From Sphingobacteriia bacterium (GTDB lineage Bacteria; Bacteroidota; Bacteroidia; Chitinophagales; Chitinophagaceae), in NCBI GenBank assembly GCA_004294135.1, contig RDZY01000007.1, forward strand, positions 186,001 to 250,000: a stretch of 64,000 nt of DNA, read 5' to 3'. The first letter of the stretch is position 1; each line of letters starts with the position of its first letter. The position numbers were made by a program, and so were the translations under genes. Shown one piece after another: positions 17,670-27,197 of the stretch. The notes under the pieces were generated by a model. It ran no database searches, had not been told where the DNA came from, and was given only the letters and a program-made list of their open reading frames with translations.

Positions 17670-17677
17670 AATATTTG
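17670..17677 (+). promoter_or_regulatory. Possible Bacteroidota -7 promoter box for the acyltransferase gene
   Basis: AATATTTG matches the Bacteroidota consensus TAnnTTTG at all but the first base and is followed by CACT and the ATG. This box-then-ATG spacing recurs elsewhere in the window. No clear -33 TTTG element was found. Confidence 0.3.
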
Positions 17678-17681
17678 CACT

Positions 17682-18458
17682 ATGAATTCAGCTAGAAAGT
17701 CCCGATTCCCCACCCTTTTTTTAAATGTATTTGCACGAGTATGGGCAATTTGGGGCTTAGTAAGTTTTGCAGCTAGTTTTCTAATTGTATTAATCCCTTC
17801 TTTATTAACTGCCTTGATTCCTGATCCAAAAGGAATGGCTTATTTTATTAAAATAGCGAAGGTATGGATGAAGATCTGGTTGAATTTGGTGGGTTGCCCT
17901 GTAACAATAAGGGGTGCTGACTATTTTGAAAAAGGAAAAACTTATATCGTTACTTGTAACCACACTTCATTATTAGATGCTCCACTTTCTTCCCCATTTA
18001 TTCCTGGTCCAAATCAGACCATTGCCAAAAAAGAATTTGCCAGAGTTCCGCTATTTGGATGGTACTATAAAAGAGGTGCGGTAATTGTAGATCGGAAAAG
18101 CGATGCCAGCAGGAGAAAAAGCTTTGAGCTGATGAAAGCTGCGCTGAATAAGGGATTTCATATGTGTATATATCCAGAAGGTACTCGTAACAAGACTGGT
18201 GCTCCACTAAAAAAATTCTATGATGGTGCTTTTACGCTTGCTATAGATACTGGCTATTCTATTATTCCTACCGTAATTTTAAACACCGGAAAAGCCCTGC
18301 CCTCTAATCGTATATTGTATATGCTTCCATACAAACTGGCCATTCATTTTCTTGCTCCAATAGCTACTGTTGGAAAGACTACTGAAGCATTAAAAAATGA
18401 AGTGTACCACGCAATGTATCATCACTACATAACTAGCTGCCCAAATACTACTAATTAG
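17682..18458 (+). CDS. plsC: 1-acyl-sn-glycerol-3-phosphate acyltransferase (PlsC family)
   Basis: The 258-residue membrane protein transfers an acyl chain to lysophosphatidic acid in phospholipid synthesis. A hydrophobic helix (about 16-48) anchors it. The catalytic NHx4D motif is Asn93-His94 to Asp99 in NHTSLLD, and the substrate motif EGTR is at 166-169. The start is the ATG at 17682. An upstream TTG inside ung would add 16 residues without support. The gene converges on lptD, and both stop codons lie in the shared 8-base palindrome CTAATTAG (18451-18458), leaving no room for a terminator between them. Confidence 0.88.
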   Translation: MNSARKSRFPTLFLNVFARVWAIWGLVSFAASFLIVLIPSLLTALIPDPKGMAYFIKIAKVWMKIWLNLVGCPVTIRGADYFEKGKTYIVTCNHTSLLDAPLSSPFIPGPNQTIAKKEFARVPLFGWYYKRGAVIVDRKSDASRRKSFELMKAALNKGFHMCIYPEGTRNKTGAPLKKFYDGAFTLAIDTGYSIIPTVILNTGKALPSNRILYMLPYKLAIHFLAPIATVGKTTEALKNEVYHAMYHHYITSCPNTTN

Positions 18459-21129
18459 AGAATGTTCTGCTTCGATTGATTCTTAGATCTCTTAAAATAC
18501 CAGATTTGGGACTAACCGTAATATTGAAAGATCTAAATAAACCAACAGGGTTTACATTAATAGATAATTGCCAGCAATGCATTTCACGGGTAATAAAAGT
18601 GCTCAATTGTTGTAGGTTACCCCTGGAAATATCATAAAATCCAGTAGCACCTACTTTCCATTTATCGGTCAAGCTAAAATCTCCATTAAAGTTAAATGCA
18701 GAAAAAGTCCGTGTGACAAAACCACTATAATCTGGCGCTATTACTCTATCGAATCTAAATGAGTAAGATATTGAAATATTCCAAGGGATATTAAAATCTG
18801 TAAACTCTGCTGGGTTGGCTCTTGCAAACTGTAGTTGACGTTGTTGTTCGTCAGGCGTCATAAATGGATCGATTGGCATGGTGGTAGCTTCTTTTTCTGC
18901 TTTTCCATCTTTTGATTTACTTTTGAAAGAGGTAGAAATGGCAATATTACCTGTGGTTATTCTACCGAACTTAAATGTAGCAGGATCAAATAAAATTTGA
19001 TTAATTGGAAACCCTTTACTATCTACTTTGTATGGACTTAAAGATGCTCCTGCTGTAATATTTATTTTTTCAAACAAAGTACTTCTTGCATAAAAAGTAA
19101 AATCACCCAATTGAAAGCTATCTGCTAAAAAATTATAGGAAGAGTTAAATCCAAAACCATCAATTAGTTTTACTTTTTTACCTGCTTTATCTGCACTATC
19201 GGTCTTGTTTTTTACTTTCATTTCAAGCAGGTTATCTATTCCAAATCCCATACCGCCAAATATTCCTTCCCCAAAAGAGCCGTTTACAGCTCCATCAAAC
19301 TGTGAGCCGCGGACTCTTCTTCCCGTGCTATCTACTTGAAAATTATAGTGGTATTTTGATGCAAAATCGGGTTTGTAATTCACGGAAATATTCGGTCTAA
19401 TTTCATGCCTAATGGCAATTAAATTACTGGATGGTTTGAATTTATAGGTCCCGAAAATTCTGGTATTTGCTGAAATGCCAAAGCTCATTTCGCGAGCTGT
19501 ATAAAATCCTTTCTGAATGGTAGTATCTACCTTACCTTTTGTATTATTCCAATTGCGAAAAACCCTTTGTCCATACCAACGTTCATTATAAGACACACCA
19601 GGAGCCAATGTGATAGGCCCTAATGATGGCAAAGAGAGTGTAATAGGAACACTGTGTTGCGCTCCATACTGCAAAGTATCTAGGAGGCGTTTAATATTAA
19701 AAGCAGTATCATAAAAACTAATTTGGTTTTGAAAATTCCCGCTGTAACCAATACCAATTTTATCGTACCATTTTCCAGAACCAACTTGTTCTTTTTGTTG
19801 AAAAGGATAGAAAGTAACCATATTGAAATTTACCGTAGGAAGGTTAAGATTCACCAAGCGTAAGTTGTTATTTTGACTGTGGTTTAAATTCAGTGATAAA
19901 TTGTATTTCCCTTTCCAATCCTTGCTGTAGCTGATAGAGGAGCTGAGCTGATTTTGGAAATTTGCAAATGGATTATTAAGTAAAGTCTGATTGAAGCGAC
20001 TGCTTCCAAAATTCACATTCGCAGAAAAACTAGTTCCTGGCCTTGCCCTTGAATCGCGACTATGCGACCAGTTGATCATGAATGAACGAAGGTTATTAAA
20101 TTCGTCCTTACTGGTTGTACTTCTATTAAGTGTTTTGGTATTTTGAAAGGTAATGTTCAAGTTGCCGGTATATGAATATCGCTTGATGTATTTTGAATTA
20201 ATATTCAAATTCCATCCACCAAAAGAATAAATATTCGCTCTGGCAGTAATATCTACGTTGTCATTTACTACATAATAATAACCCAGTCCTTCAAAGCCCA
20301 GGCCAAAGTCGGGACTAGCAGTGAATTGTGGAGGAAGTATGCCAGCACTTCTTCCTTTTGTTAATGGAAAAATTCCAAATGGAAGCCCAATAGGCATAGG
20401 CACACCTTCAAATTCAGGAAAAGAAGGACCAGCTATTCCCATTTTATTGTTGATGATTTTCATTCTGCTGGTCCTAAAATTAAAATGCGGGGTATCTAAA
20501 TTACAGGTAGTAAAACGGGCTCTTCTTGCAAAGATTTCAGTGGCACTAATTTTTTTAAGATCGGCCGCATTTACATAAATTTCACCTTCCTGAAAAAAAG
20601 TATTTTTGGTTAATCCCTTACCCGTTTTCATATTGTAGAAAATGGTATCGCTTACCGATTTCATTTCGCCTTGAACAAACTGGGGTTTACTCATGGGGTT
20701 ACCGGTAGTATCCAATGCCCCATAAGCTTTCACCATTTGTGTTTTTTGTTCATACTTTATGGTAGCAGCATCTAACTTTAAATCGCTGTAATCAACCTTT
20801 GCTTTTCCATACAAATAAAATTCTTTGGTAGACACGATCAGCACCCCAGAATCTTCTGCTTGGTATTTAATGGGCGCATCAATAGAATCTTTTGACATTT
20901 TTAACGTATCAGTTTTAATTCGCATACTATCATTCTGTAAAGCAATGGAAGTGTCTTTAGAACTGTTTGATAGCAAGGGTTTTTTAATAGAGTTAGGCAA
21001 TTTAGTAGTTTGTAAGTTGCGTTTAACTTGAGCATTTAGTGCCTGAACAGGCAATATCAATAACCCTAAATAGAGAGACAGAACAATAGTAAGACTGGTT
21101 TTTACGTTAATTTTAAGGGTTCTGTTCAT
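18451..21129 (-). CDS. lptD: LPS-assembly protein LptD-like outer membrane protein
   Basis: The 892-residue protein has a signal peptide (about 12-34), a low-complexity Ser/Lys/Thr-rich linker, an OstA/LptA-like beta-jellyroll domain (about 90-230) and a long C-terminal beta-barrel. In Bacteroidota this family is annotated as the putative LptD that inserts lipopolysaccharide into the outer leaflet. The adjacent OstA-like gene (23270) supports a role in LPS export. Length is above that of E. coli LptD (784), as is usual in this phylum. Cysteine pairs that form LptD disulfides in E. coli are not evident. Confidence 0.8.
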   Translation of the reverse strand: MNRTLKINVKTSLTIVLSLYLGLLILPVQALNAQVKRNLQTTKLPNSIKKPLLSNSSKDTSIALQNDSMRIKTDTLKMSKDSIDAPIKYQAEDSGVLIVSTKEFYLYGKAKVDYSDLKLDAATIKYEQKTQMVKAYGALDTTGNPMSKPQFVQGEMKSVSDTIFYNMKTGKGLTKNTFFQEGEIYVNAADLKKISATEIFARRARFTTCNLDTPHFNFRTSRMKIINNKMGIAGPSFPEFEGVPMPIGLPFGIFPLTKGRSAGILPPQFTASPDFGLGFEGLGYYYVVNDNVDITARANIYSFGGWNLNINSKYIKRYSYTGNLNITFQNTKTLNRSTTSKDEFNNLRSFMINWSHSRDSRARPGTSFSANVNFGSSRFNQTLLNNPFANFQNQLSSSISYSKDWKGKYNLSLNLNHSQNNNLRLVNLNLPTVNFNMVTFYPFQQKEQVGSGKWYDKIGIGYSGNFQNQISFYDTAFNIKRLLDTLQYGAQHSVPITLSLPSLGPITLAPGVSYNERWYGQRVFRNWNNTKGKVDTTIQKGFYTAREMSFGISANTRIFGTYKFKPSSNLIAIRHEIRPNISVNYKPDFASKYHYNFQVDSTGRRVRGSQFDGAVNGSFGEGIFGGMGFGIDNLLEMKVKNKTDSADKAGKKVKLIDGFGFNSSYNFLADSFQLGDFTFYARSTLFEKINITAGASLSPYKVDSKGFPINQILFDPATFKFGRITTGNIAISTSFKSKSKDGKAEKEATTMPIDPFMTPDEQQRQLQFARANPAEFTDFNIPWNISISYSFRFDRVIAPDYSGFVTRTFSAFNFNGDFSLTDKWKVGATGFYDISRGNLQQLSTFITREMHCWQLSINVNPVGLFRSFNITVSPKSGILRDLRINRSRTFSN

Positions 21130-21139
21130 GATTACGCAA

Positions 21140-21147
21140 CAAAATTA
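21140..21147 (-). promoter_or_regulatory. Likely -7 promoter box for lptD
   Basis: Read on the minus strand, TAATTTTG is a perfect TAnnTTTG match ten bases before the lptD start codon. No convincing -33 TTTG lies at the usual spacing, so the call rests on the -7 box and its position. Confidence 0.4.
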
Positions 21148-21200
21148 AGGTCAAAACTGTGTAAATTATAATTTAGGTATTATTCGTTTAATGAAATGAT

Positions 21201-22151
21201 ATGATGAAAAGAGATATTGCTGCATTGAATTTGTTAAGTTTAAGTTTATTTATATTGGTATCGTTCACCAATCATATTCCTAAGCCCCTTCAGAAACAGC
21301 CTTTAAAGCGTATTGTAATAGATGCTGGTCACGGCGGGACAGATGTGGGTGCCAAAGGTGCTTACTCCACAGAAAAAGATTTATGTCTCGCTATTTCATT
21401 GAAATTGGAAAAAATGATGCAAGATCAGCTTCCGGATATTGATGTATTCATGACTAGAAAAACAGATATTTATGATAATGTAACCCGTAAGGCAGAGATT
21501 GCCAATCAAATTAAAGGTGATTTGTTTTTGTGCATCCACGTTAATAGTGCAAAGGCCATTAGACAATCAGAATTTATTGGATACAGAGATGAAGTGAGAT
21601 ATAAGGGTCGTGGTAAGAAGAAAAAAAAATATACGGTAAAAGTAAAAGAGTACCGTCATTACAATCTTCCCAATCCTGCTAAGGGAACGGAGACCTTTAT
21701 TTACAATGTAAATAAGACCAATGGTAGAATGAATGCATTGAGTAAAGATGAGGATTTTAGCATGGATAGCGCTACCCAGCAGGAGATGAAAGAGTTTGAA
21801 CGCAATGATCCTGCTAAAATGATGCTACTAAGCATGAAAACCCAGACTTATTTTCAACGAAGTGCAGATTTAGCCCTTACTATTGAAGATGAGTTTAAAA
21901 AAATTGGTCGCATTAGCCGTGAAGCGAAGCAACGGAAAGAAGGTATTTTTGTATTACATGCAGTAAATATGCCCGCTGTTTTGGTAGAAACTGGATTTAT
22001 TTCTAACCCAGAAGAAGAAGATTATTTAAACAGCGAAGATGGCCAGCGTGAAATTTGTGAAGTTATCATCAAAGCCATCAAACGATATAAATATTCATTA
22101 GAAAAACAGTTGACCAACACTGGCACTACCACTCCTTCGAAGCGTAAATAA
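21201..22151 (+). CDS. N-acetylmuramoyl-L-alanine amidase (Amidase_3)
   Basis: The 316-residue enzyme cleaves the bond between MurNAc and L-Ala in peptidoglycan, usually for daughter cell separation. A signal sequence (about 10-24) is followed by the catalytic domain: zinc motif DAGHGGTDVGAKG near 47, HVNSA near 114, and VLVETGFISNPEEEDYL near 262, with the catalytic Glu in VETGF. A Lys-rich insert (GRGKKKKKY, about 136-144) splits the middle of the domain. It is divergent from lptD with a 71-base gap. A start at the second ATG (21204) is equally possible. Confidence 0.9.
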   Translation: MMKRDIAALNLLSLSLFILVSFTNHIPKPLQKQPLKRIVIDAGHGGTDVGAKGAYSTEKDLCLAISLKLEKMMQDQLPDIDVFMTRKTDIYDNVTRKAEIANQIKGDLFLCIHVNSAKAIRQSEFIGYRDEVRYKGRGKKKKKYTVKVKEYRHYNLPNPAKGTETFIYNVNKTNGRMNALSKDEDFSMDSATQQEMKEFERNDPAKMMLLSMKTQTYFQRSADLALTIEDEFKKIGRISREAKQRKEGIFVLHAVNMPAVLVETGFISNPEEEDYLNSEDGQREICEVIIKAIKRYKYSLEKQLTNTGTTTPSKRK

Positions 22152-22193
22152 GCATTTAACGCTGTTTTTACAATTCAACCGTTTAAGAAACCT

Positions 22194-22201
22194 TAATTTT
22201 G
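22194..22201 (+). promoter_or_regulatory. Possible -7 promoter box for the MCE gene
   Basis: TAATTTTG is a perfect TAnnTTTG match, 62 bases before the MCE start codon and 42 bases after the amidase stop. This suggests that the MCE gene and the genes after it can be transcribed separately from the amidase. Confidence 0.35.
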
Positions 22202-22263
22202 TGTTCTAAACGAACTTTACTGCTGTATTGTTTAATCATTTTCTGAATATAAGCTTTTTACGA

Positions 22264-23268
22264 ATGAAAATATCGAATGAAACAAAAGTTGGAGTTTTAA
22301 CCGCTATTGCCATTACTTTTTTAATTCTTGGGTTCAATTTTTTGAAGGGGAAAACCTTACTAAAAACAGGTAATTATCTTCATGCTAAGTATCCCAATAC
22401 AAAAGGGATAATGATATCTAATCCAGTATATATTAATGGATTTCAGGTAGGCGCAGTAGCAGATATTGAAAATGCCGATGAACGTTTGTCGTCTATTATT
22501 GTCTCTATTAAACTAAAGGGCAATTATTCAATTCCAAATAATTCAGTAGCAGTAATTAAAGAAAATCCATTGGGTCCGCCAAGTATTGAAATAAGACTGG
22601 GTAATGAAAAACAGTTTTTTGCTTCCGGAGACACTATTGCAACTGTAGAAAATCCGGGACTATTGGCAGGTGTGATGGATAAATTAAGTCCCGTTACTGC
22701 GCAACTCCAAGTTACCATTCACACTTTAGATAGTGTACTTAAAAATATCAATACCATTTTTGATCCTTCTACAAAAAACAGTTTACAGCAAGTGATTTCT
22801 AATGTAAATAAAACTACTGCAAGCTTGGTAATTTCATCGGCATCTTTGCAAAAAATGCTGAATGAACAAACGGGTTCAATTGCTGCATCTATGCAGAATA
22901 TAAATAAGTTTACCAGTAACCTGAGTAATAATAATGATAAAATATCCCAAACACTTAATAATATAAGTAAGGCATCAGAAAATTTTGCCAAAACAGATAT
23001 TGGCGGATCAGTTACTCAACTAAAAACTGCTATTACTCAACTGAATGATGTGGTAGGGAAAATAAATTCCAATGAAGGTACTTTGGGAAAATTAATCAAT
23101 GATAAATCGTTGTATAATAATTTAAATAATACCATTAGGAGTGCAAATATTTTGGTGGATGACCTACGTGTTCACCCCAAACGCTATGTAAATATTTCTG
23201 TTTTCGGTAAAAAAGATAAAACAGGGCCTTTAGTTACCCCACTAGTAGATTCGGCAAAAGCCAACTAA
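22264..23268 (+). CDS. MCE family lipid-transport protein (MlaD-like)
   Basis: The 334-residue protein has one N-terminal membrane helix (about 8-28) and an MCE domain (about 35-115) with the family pattern GIMISNPVYINGFQVG and a later NPLGPPSIEI. A long helical region rich in Asn, Ser and Lys (about 140-300) would form the tunnel or needle described for MCE proteins. The family shuttles lipids between inner and outer membranes with an ABC permease and ATPase; these partners are not in the window. The chosen ATG is at 22264, because the TTG further upstream gives an unnatural hydrophobic tail. The next gene follows by one base, so the two are cotranscribed. Confidence 0.85.
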   Translation: MKISNETKVGVLTAIAITFLILGFNFLKGKTLLKTGNYLHAKYPNTKGIMISNPVYINGFQVGAVADIENADERLSSIIVSIKLKGNYSIPNNSVAVIKENPLGPPSIEIRLGNEKQFFASGDTIATVENPGLLAGVMDKLSPVTAQLQVTIHTLDSVLKNINTIFDPSTKNSLQQVISNVNKTTASLVISSASLQKMLNEQTGSIAASMQNINKFTSNLSNNNDKISQTLNNISKASENFAKTDIGGSVTQLKTAITQLNDVVGKINSNEGTLGKLINDKSLYNNLNNTIRSANILVDDLRVHPKRYVNISVFGKKDKTGPLVTPLVDSAKAN

Positions 23269-23269
23269 T

Positions 23270-24874
23270 ATGGCAATGAAGCACTGTATATACTTGGTCT
23301 TGTTTTTTTTACCTCTCTGCGTAATTGCGCAACAGCCTACCAATGATACGCTAGAAATAATTGCAGCAGCACGATATAATTATAAAGTAATTGACTCTGC
23401 AAATACATTTGTTTCGCTAGCAGGTAAGGTACAGTTGAGGCAGGGTAAAACACTTTTTTATGCAGATAGTGCCGTATTGAACAGACAGTTAAATACTTTG
23501 GAAGCATTTGGTAATATTCATATAAATGATGCGGATAGTATTCATACGTATTCACAGTACCTACGTTATTTGGGTAAAGAAAAAAAAGCATTTTTGAAAA
23601 ATAAAGTTCGGTTAACAGATGGGAAAGGAGTGCTTACCACAGAAGAATTGGAATACGATGTTACGGTTAAAATAGGGACTTATTTAAAGGGAGGCAAAGT
23701 AGTTAATAAAAAATCTACCCTTACCAGCCAAGAAGGCTATTATTATGGTGAAACAAAAGATGTTATTTTTAAACGAAAAGTAACAATGATTGACCCTGAA
23801 AATAAAATTACTGGCGACACTTTACAATACAATACAAACACAGAATTAGCAACTTTCACTTCACCTACTATCATTTATAATATTAAAGAAAAAAGGACTA
23901 TCAGGACTAAAAGCGGATTTTATGATATGCGTGCAAAAAAAGCGGAACTCTATAAGCGATCTGTTATTGAAGACAGTAGTGCTGTGTTTACAGCCGATGA
24001 AATGGCGTTTGATGATTCAACAGGGCTAGGAGAATTTAGGGGTAATGCGGTATATCGTAGTAAAGATACTGCGCAAGGTTTTGACATGATTGCCAATAAT
24101 ATAAAGACAAATAAAAAGAACAATTCGCTGTTGGCTACTCAAAAGCCGATATTATTAATTAAACAGGGAATTGATACCGTATATATCACAGCCGATACAT
24201 TGTACTCTGCTAAATTATCTGATTTTATAAAGCGAAGAAAAGTACCATTATTAAGAGACACACTTCCAAAATTCAATCCCCCTAATTCAAAGGTAGAAGA
24301 CAGTACCGATAAATTTTTTGAAGCATACTACAATGTAAAAATATTTTCTGATTCCCTACAAGCTACCGGTGATAGCCTTTTTTATTCACTAAAGGACTCT
24401 GTTTTTAGACTTTTTAAAAGTCCCGTAGTATGGGCGCAAGAAAATCAAATTACAGGAGATACTATTTATTTATACTTGAAAAATAAAAAGCCCGAACGGC
24501 TCTATGTGTTTGAGAATGGAATGGCTATTAATAAAGTAGATAGCTCCATCTATTATAATCAGATTAAGGGAACTACCATTAATGCTTTGTTTTGGGATGG
24601 AAAAATTAACAGCATGCGAGCCAAAGGAAATGCACAAAATATTTATTATGGTACAGATGAAGCCAAGAAATTTATTGGTGTTAACAAATCTTCTGCCGAT
24701 GTAATTGATGTTTTTTTTGATGATAGCAAGCCACAAAAAGTAGTTTTTCTTAGAAACCTAGATGGGGTAACATACCCTATGAAACAGGTTGACCACGACG
24801 AAATTAAACTTAAAAATTTTAAATGGCTGGATACAAAGCGGCCTAAGTCAAAATTCGATATTCTTGCCAATTAA
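23270..24874 (+). CDS. OstA-like (LptA family) periplasmic LPS transport protein
   Basis: The 534-residue protein has a signal peptide (about 1-21, ending VIAQQ) and tandem OstA/LptA-type beta-strand repeats, each with a 'tag-alternate-layer' pattern such as VSLAGKVQLRQGKTLFYADSA. Repeats continue to about residue 500, far beyond the single LptA domain of E. coli (185 residues). The family bridges the periplasm for LPS export together with LptD. It begins one base after the MCE gene and ends nine bases before nhaA. A start at the second Met (23276) is possible. Annotating it as the functional LptA is inference from family and from the lptD neighbour. Confidence 0.78.
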   Translation: MAMKHCIYLVLFFLPLCVIAQQPTNDTLEIIAAARYNYKVIDSANTFVSLAGKVQLRQGKTLFYADSAVLNRQLNTLEAFGNIHINDADSIHTYSQYLRYLGKEKKAFLKNKVRLTDGKGVLTTEELEYDVTVKIGTYLKGGKVVNKKSTLTSQEGYYYGETKDVIFKRKVTMIDPENKITGDTLQYNTNTELATFTSPTIIYNIKEKRTIRTKSGFYDMRAKKAELYKRSVIEDSSAVFTADEMAFDDSTGLGEFRGNAVYRSKDTAQGFDMIANNIKTNKKNNSLLATQKPILLIKQGIDTVYITADTLYSAKLSDFIKRRKVPLLRDTLPKFNPPNSKVEDSTDKFFEAYYNVKIFSDSLQATGDSLFYSLKDSVFRLFKSPVVWAQENQITGDTIYLYLKNKKPERLYVFENGMAINKVDSSIYYNQIKGTTINALFWDGKINSMRAKGNAQNIYYGTDEAKKFIGVNKSSADVIDVFFDDSKPQKVVFLRNLDGVTYPMKQVDHDEIKLKNFKWLDTKRPKSKFDILAN

Positions 24875-24883
24875 ATTTGAATC

Positions 24884-26086
24884 ATGGCTCCATATAACCT
24901 AATAAGAAAGAAGATATTCAATCCTTTAGCTGCATTTATGCATGATAGCCGAGCCATAGGAATTATATTATTGTGTGCAACAGCCATTTCTTTGGTACTT
25001 TCTAATCTTCATTTTTCTGGAGAATGGTATAGAAATATATGGCAAATTAGTTTTGACAATACCAGCAATCATCATATTCATTTTGGCGGGCTCATTTTAC
25101 CCAATAGTATTATGGTAATCATCAATGATGGGCTAATGGCTTTGTTTTTTTTTCTTGCAGGTATGGAAATAAAAAGAGAACTGGTATCTGGAGAATTATC
25201 ATCATTAAAACAATCTTTGTTGCCTGTGATGGCTGCTATTGGCGGGATGGTGATTCCAGCAATTTTATATACACAATTCAACAAAGGAACTGTATATATG
25301 GGTGGCTGGGCAGTACCCATGGCTACTGATATTGCTTTTACCCTTGGTGTTGCTTCCTTGTTGGGTAAGAAAGTACCTATTTCACTTAAAATATTTATTA
25401 CCGCTTTGGCTATTATTGATGACCTCGGTGCCATTGTAGTGATTGCACTCTTTTATGGTGGGGCATTAAAGTTGACATACCTCTTAATTACACTATTTGT
25501 ATTTCTGATATTGGGGTTACTTCAACAATATAAAATAAGGTTTGGATGGTATAATTGGGTATTAAGTATTGTACTTTGGTATGCCATGTTTAACTCAGGT
25601 ATTCACGCAACTGTTGCAGGCGTATTGTTTGCATTCACCATACCAGTAAAGCAACTCTCCCACTTTGAATTAAAATTACACAAGCCAGTCTACTTTATTA
25701 TCATGCCCTTATTCGCATTGGCCAATACAGCAATTTTATTTCCAGATAACAGTTTACAAAGCCTAAATAGTAGTTTTTCTTGGGGAATTATTTTTGGTCT
25801 CGTAATTGGTAAGCCACTTGGTATTTGCGGAGCCTGTTATTTGATGATAAAAAATAAATGGTCGTCACTTCCTGCTGGCACTTCGTGGTATCAATTAATT
25901 GGTGCTGGAATTTTAGCGGGAATTGGATTCACCATGAGTATATTTATATCTACACTTGCATTTGCAGATTCCAATACTCAGGATATGGCCAAAATTGCAG
26001 TGTTAATTGCTTCTTTATTGGCTATGATAATAGGTTATGCATGGCTCTCATACAATATTAAAAGTAAAATAATAGTTCCCTTATAA
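24884..26086 (+). CDS. nhaA: Na+/H+ antiporter NhaA
   Basis: The 400-residue inner membrane antiporter exchanges sodium for protons in pH and salt homeostasis. The paired ion-binding aspartates are visible in LAIIDDLGAIVVIALFY near 178-179, and GGWAVPMATDIAFTLGV and AGIGFTMSIFI are other family blocks. Length is close to E. coli NhaA (388). It starts nine bases after the OstA gene, so it is probably cotranscribed with the envelope genes. Its stop lies three bases from the stop of the converging signalling gene. Confidence 0.93.
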   Translation: MAPYNLIRKKIFNPLAAFMHDSRAIGIILLCATAISLVLSNLHFSGEWYRNIWQISFDNTSNHHIHFGGLILPNSIMVIINDGLMALFFFLAGMEIKRELVSGELSSLKQSLLPVMAAIGGMVIPAILYTQFNKGTVYMGGWAVPMATDIAFTLGVASLLGKKVPISLKIFITALAIIDDLGAIVVIALFYGGALKLTYLLITLFVFLILGLLQQYKIRFGWYNWVLSIVLWYAMFNSGIHATVAGVLFAFTIPVKQLSHFELKLHKPVYFIIMPLFALANTAILFPDNSLQSLNSSFSWGIIFGLVIGKPLGICGACYLMIKNKWSSLPAGTSWYQLIGAGILAGIGFTMSIFISTLAFADSNTQDMAKIAVLIASLLAMIIGYAWLSYNIKSKIIVPL

Positions 26087-26089
26087 TTA

Positions 26090-27190
26090 TTATTTTCTCC
26101 ATTCAAAATAAAAAGTACTTCCGATACCTGGTTCACTATCTACCCAAATTTTACCACCTTGTTCTTCTACCAATACTTTTAAAAGATTCAATCCAACTCC
26201 AGTACTACTATCGTGTTTGGAGGTGTTTTCTGTAACCTCAAATAGTTTAAAAATTTTCTCTTGGTCTTTTTTAGCAATACCTTGTCCATTATCTTTTACA
26301 AAAAACACTAAATAGTCGCCTTTATCTTCTGCTCCAAGGGTAATTTCAGGTAAACTTTTTTCATTGTACTTAATTGAATTTGATATTAAATTCTGGATAA
26401 CCTGTTGCAGTTTAATTTTTTTTGTTTGAATGGTCGGTAAAACACCCTCCACTTTAATAGTGTATTTGTCTGGTAATGAAAATAAACGAATGATTTCAGT
26501 AACCAGTTGCTGAATATCAACAGATTCAATTGTTTGTTCACTTTGACTTTTACGAGAGTAGTCGAGAATTGACTCAATCATTCCACTTAATTTATGGGTG
26601 ACCTCATAAATAATAGTTGCATTTTCAGTCAACTCCTTTTCTTTTTGTACCAATTCATCCTTCCGAATCAGATCGGCCAGCATACCGATGGTTGCTAATG
26701 GAGATTTTAAATCGTGAGAAACAATAAATACAAATCTTTCCAACTGCTTATTTACTCGTTCAATTTCTGCAAGGCTGTTTCTAACCGCTTTTTGTGCATG
26801 ATAAAGACGCTCAAATACATTCACTTTTGCCCTAGTAATATTAATATCTAAGGGCTTTTGTAAATAGTCAACTGCACCTTCTTCAAATCCTTTGAGTACA
26901 TATTGTTCCTCTTTACTAATAGCAGTTACAAATACAATAGAAAGATCCTTGGTTTTTGGGGTCGATTTTAAGATACGTGCCACTTCAAATCCATCCATAT
27001 CAGGCATTTGAACATCAAGCATTATTAAGCCAATCGCCTCATTTTTGAGAACCATTTTAAGTGCCTCATTTCCTGAATTGGCTTTTAAAAAACTCCGCCC
27101 CGGTTTGTCCAAAATTTCTTCTAAGGAGATGATATTTTCAGGTCGATCGTCTACCAATAAAATTAAAAAATTCTCATTGCCACTTTGCAT
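26090..27190 (-). CDS. Response-regulator receiver fused to sensor histidine kinase
   Basis: The 366-residue soluble protein has an N-terminal receiver (about 7-120, phospho-acceptor Asp59 in LIMLDVQMPDMDG, Lys in QKPL), a short coiled coil, a HisKA dimerisation helix with His159 in VSHDLKSPLA, and an HATPase domain (N box NLISNSIKYN, G1 DNGQGI, G2 STGVGLNL). It probably receives phosphate and relays to an unknown partner. The ATG at 27190 is chosen because the frame upstream would enter cheB. It is the last gene of the CheR/CheB/hybrid-kinase operon, seven bases after cheB. Confidence 0.88.
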   Translation of the reverse strand: MQSGNENFLILLVDDRPENIISLEEILDKPGRSFLKANSGNEALKMVLKNEAIGLIMLDVQMPDMDGFEVARILKSTPKTKDLSIVFVTAISKEEQYVLKGFEEGAVDYLQKPLDINITRAKVNVFERLYHAQKAVRNSLAEIERVNKQLERFVFIVSHDLKSPLATIGMLADLIRKDELVQKEKELTENATIIYEVTHKLSGMIESILDYSRKSQSEQTIESVDIQQLVTEIIRLFSLPDKYTIKVEGVLPTIQTKKIKLQQVIQNLISNSIKYNEKSLPEITLGAEDKGDYLVFFVKDNGQGIAKKDQEKIFKLFEVTENTSKHDSSTGVGLNLLKVLVEEQGGKIWVDSEPGIGSTFYFEWRK

Positions 27191-27197
27191 AAGGGTA

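Noticed and set aside
25078..25434. Open frame on the minus strand opposite nhaA
   Set aside because: Antisense frame of a well-conserved antiporter, with no recognisable domain.
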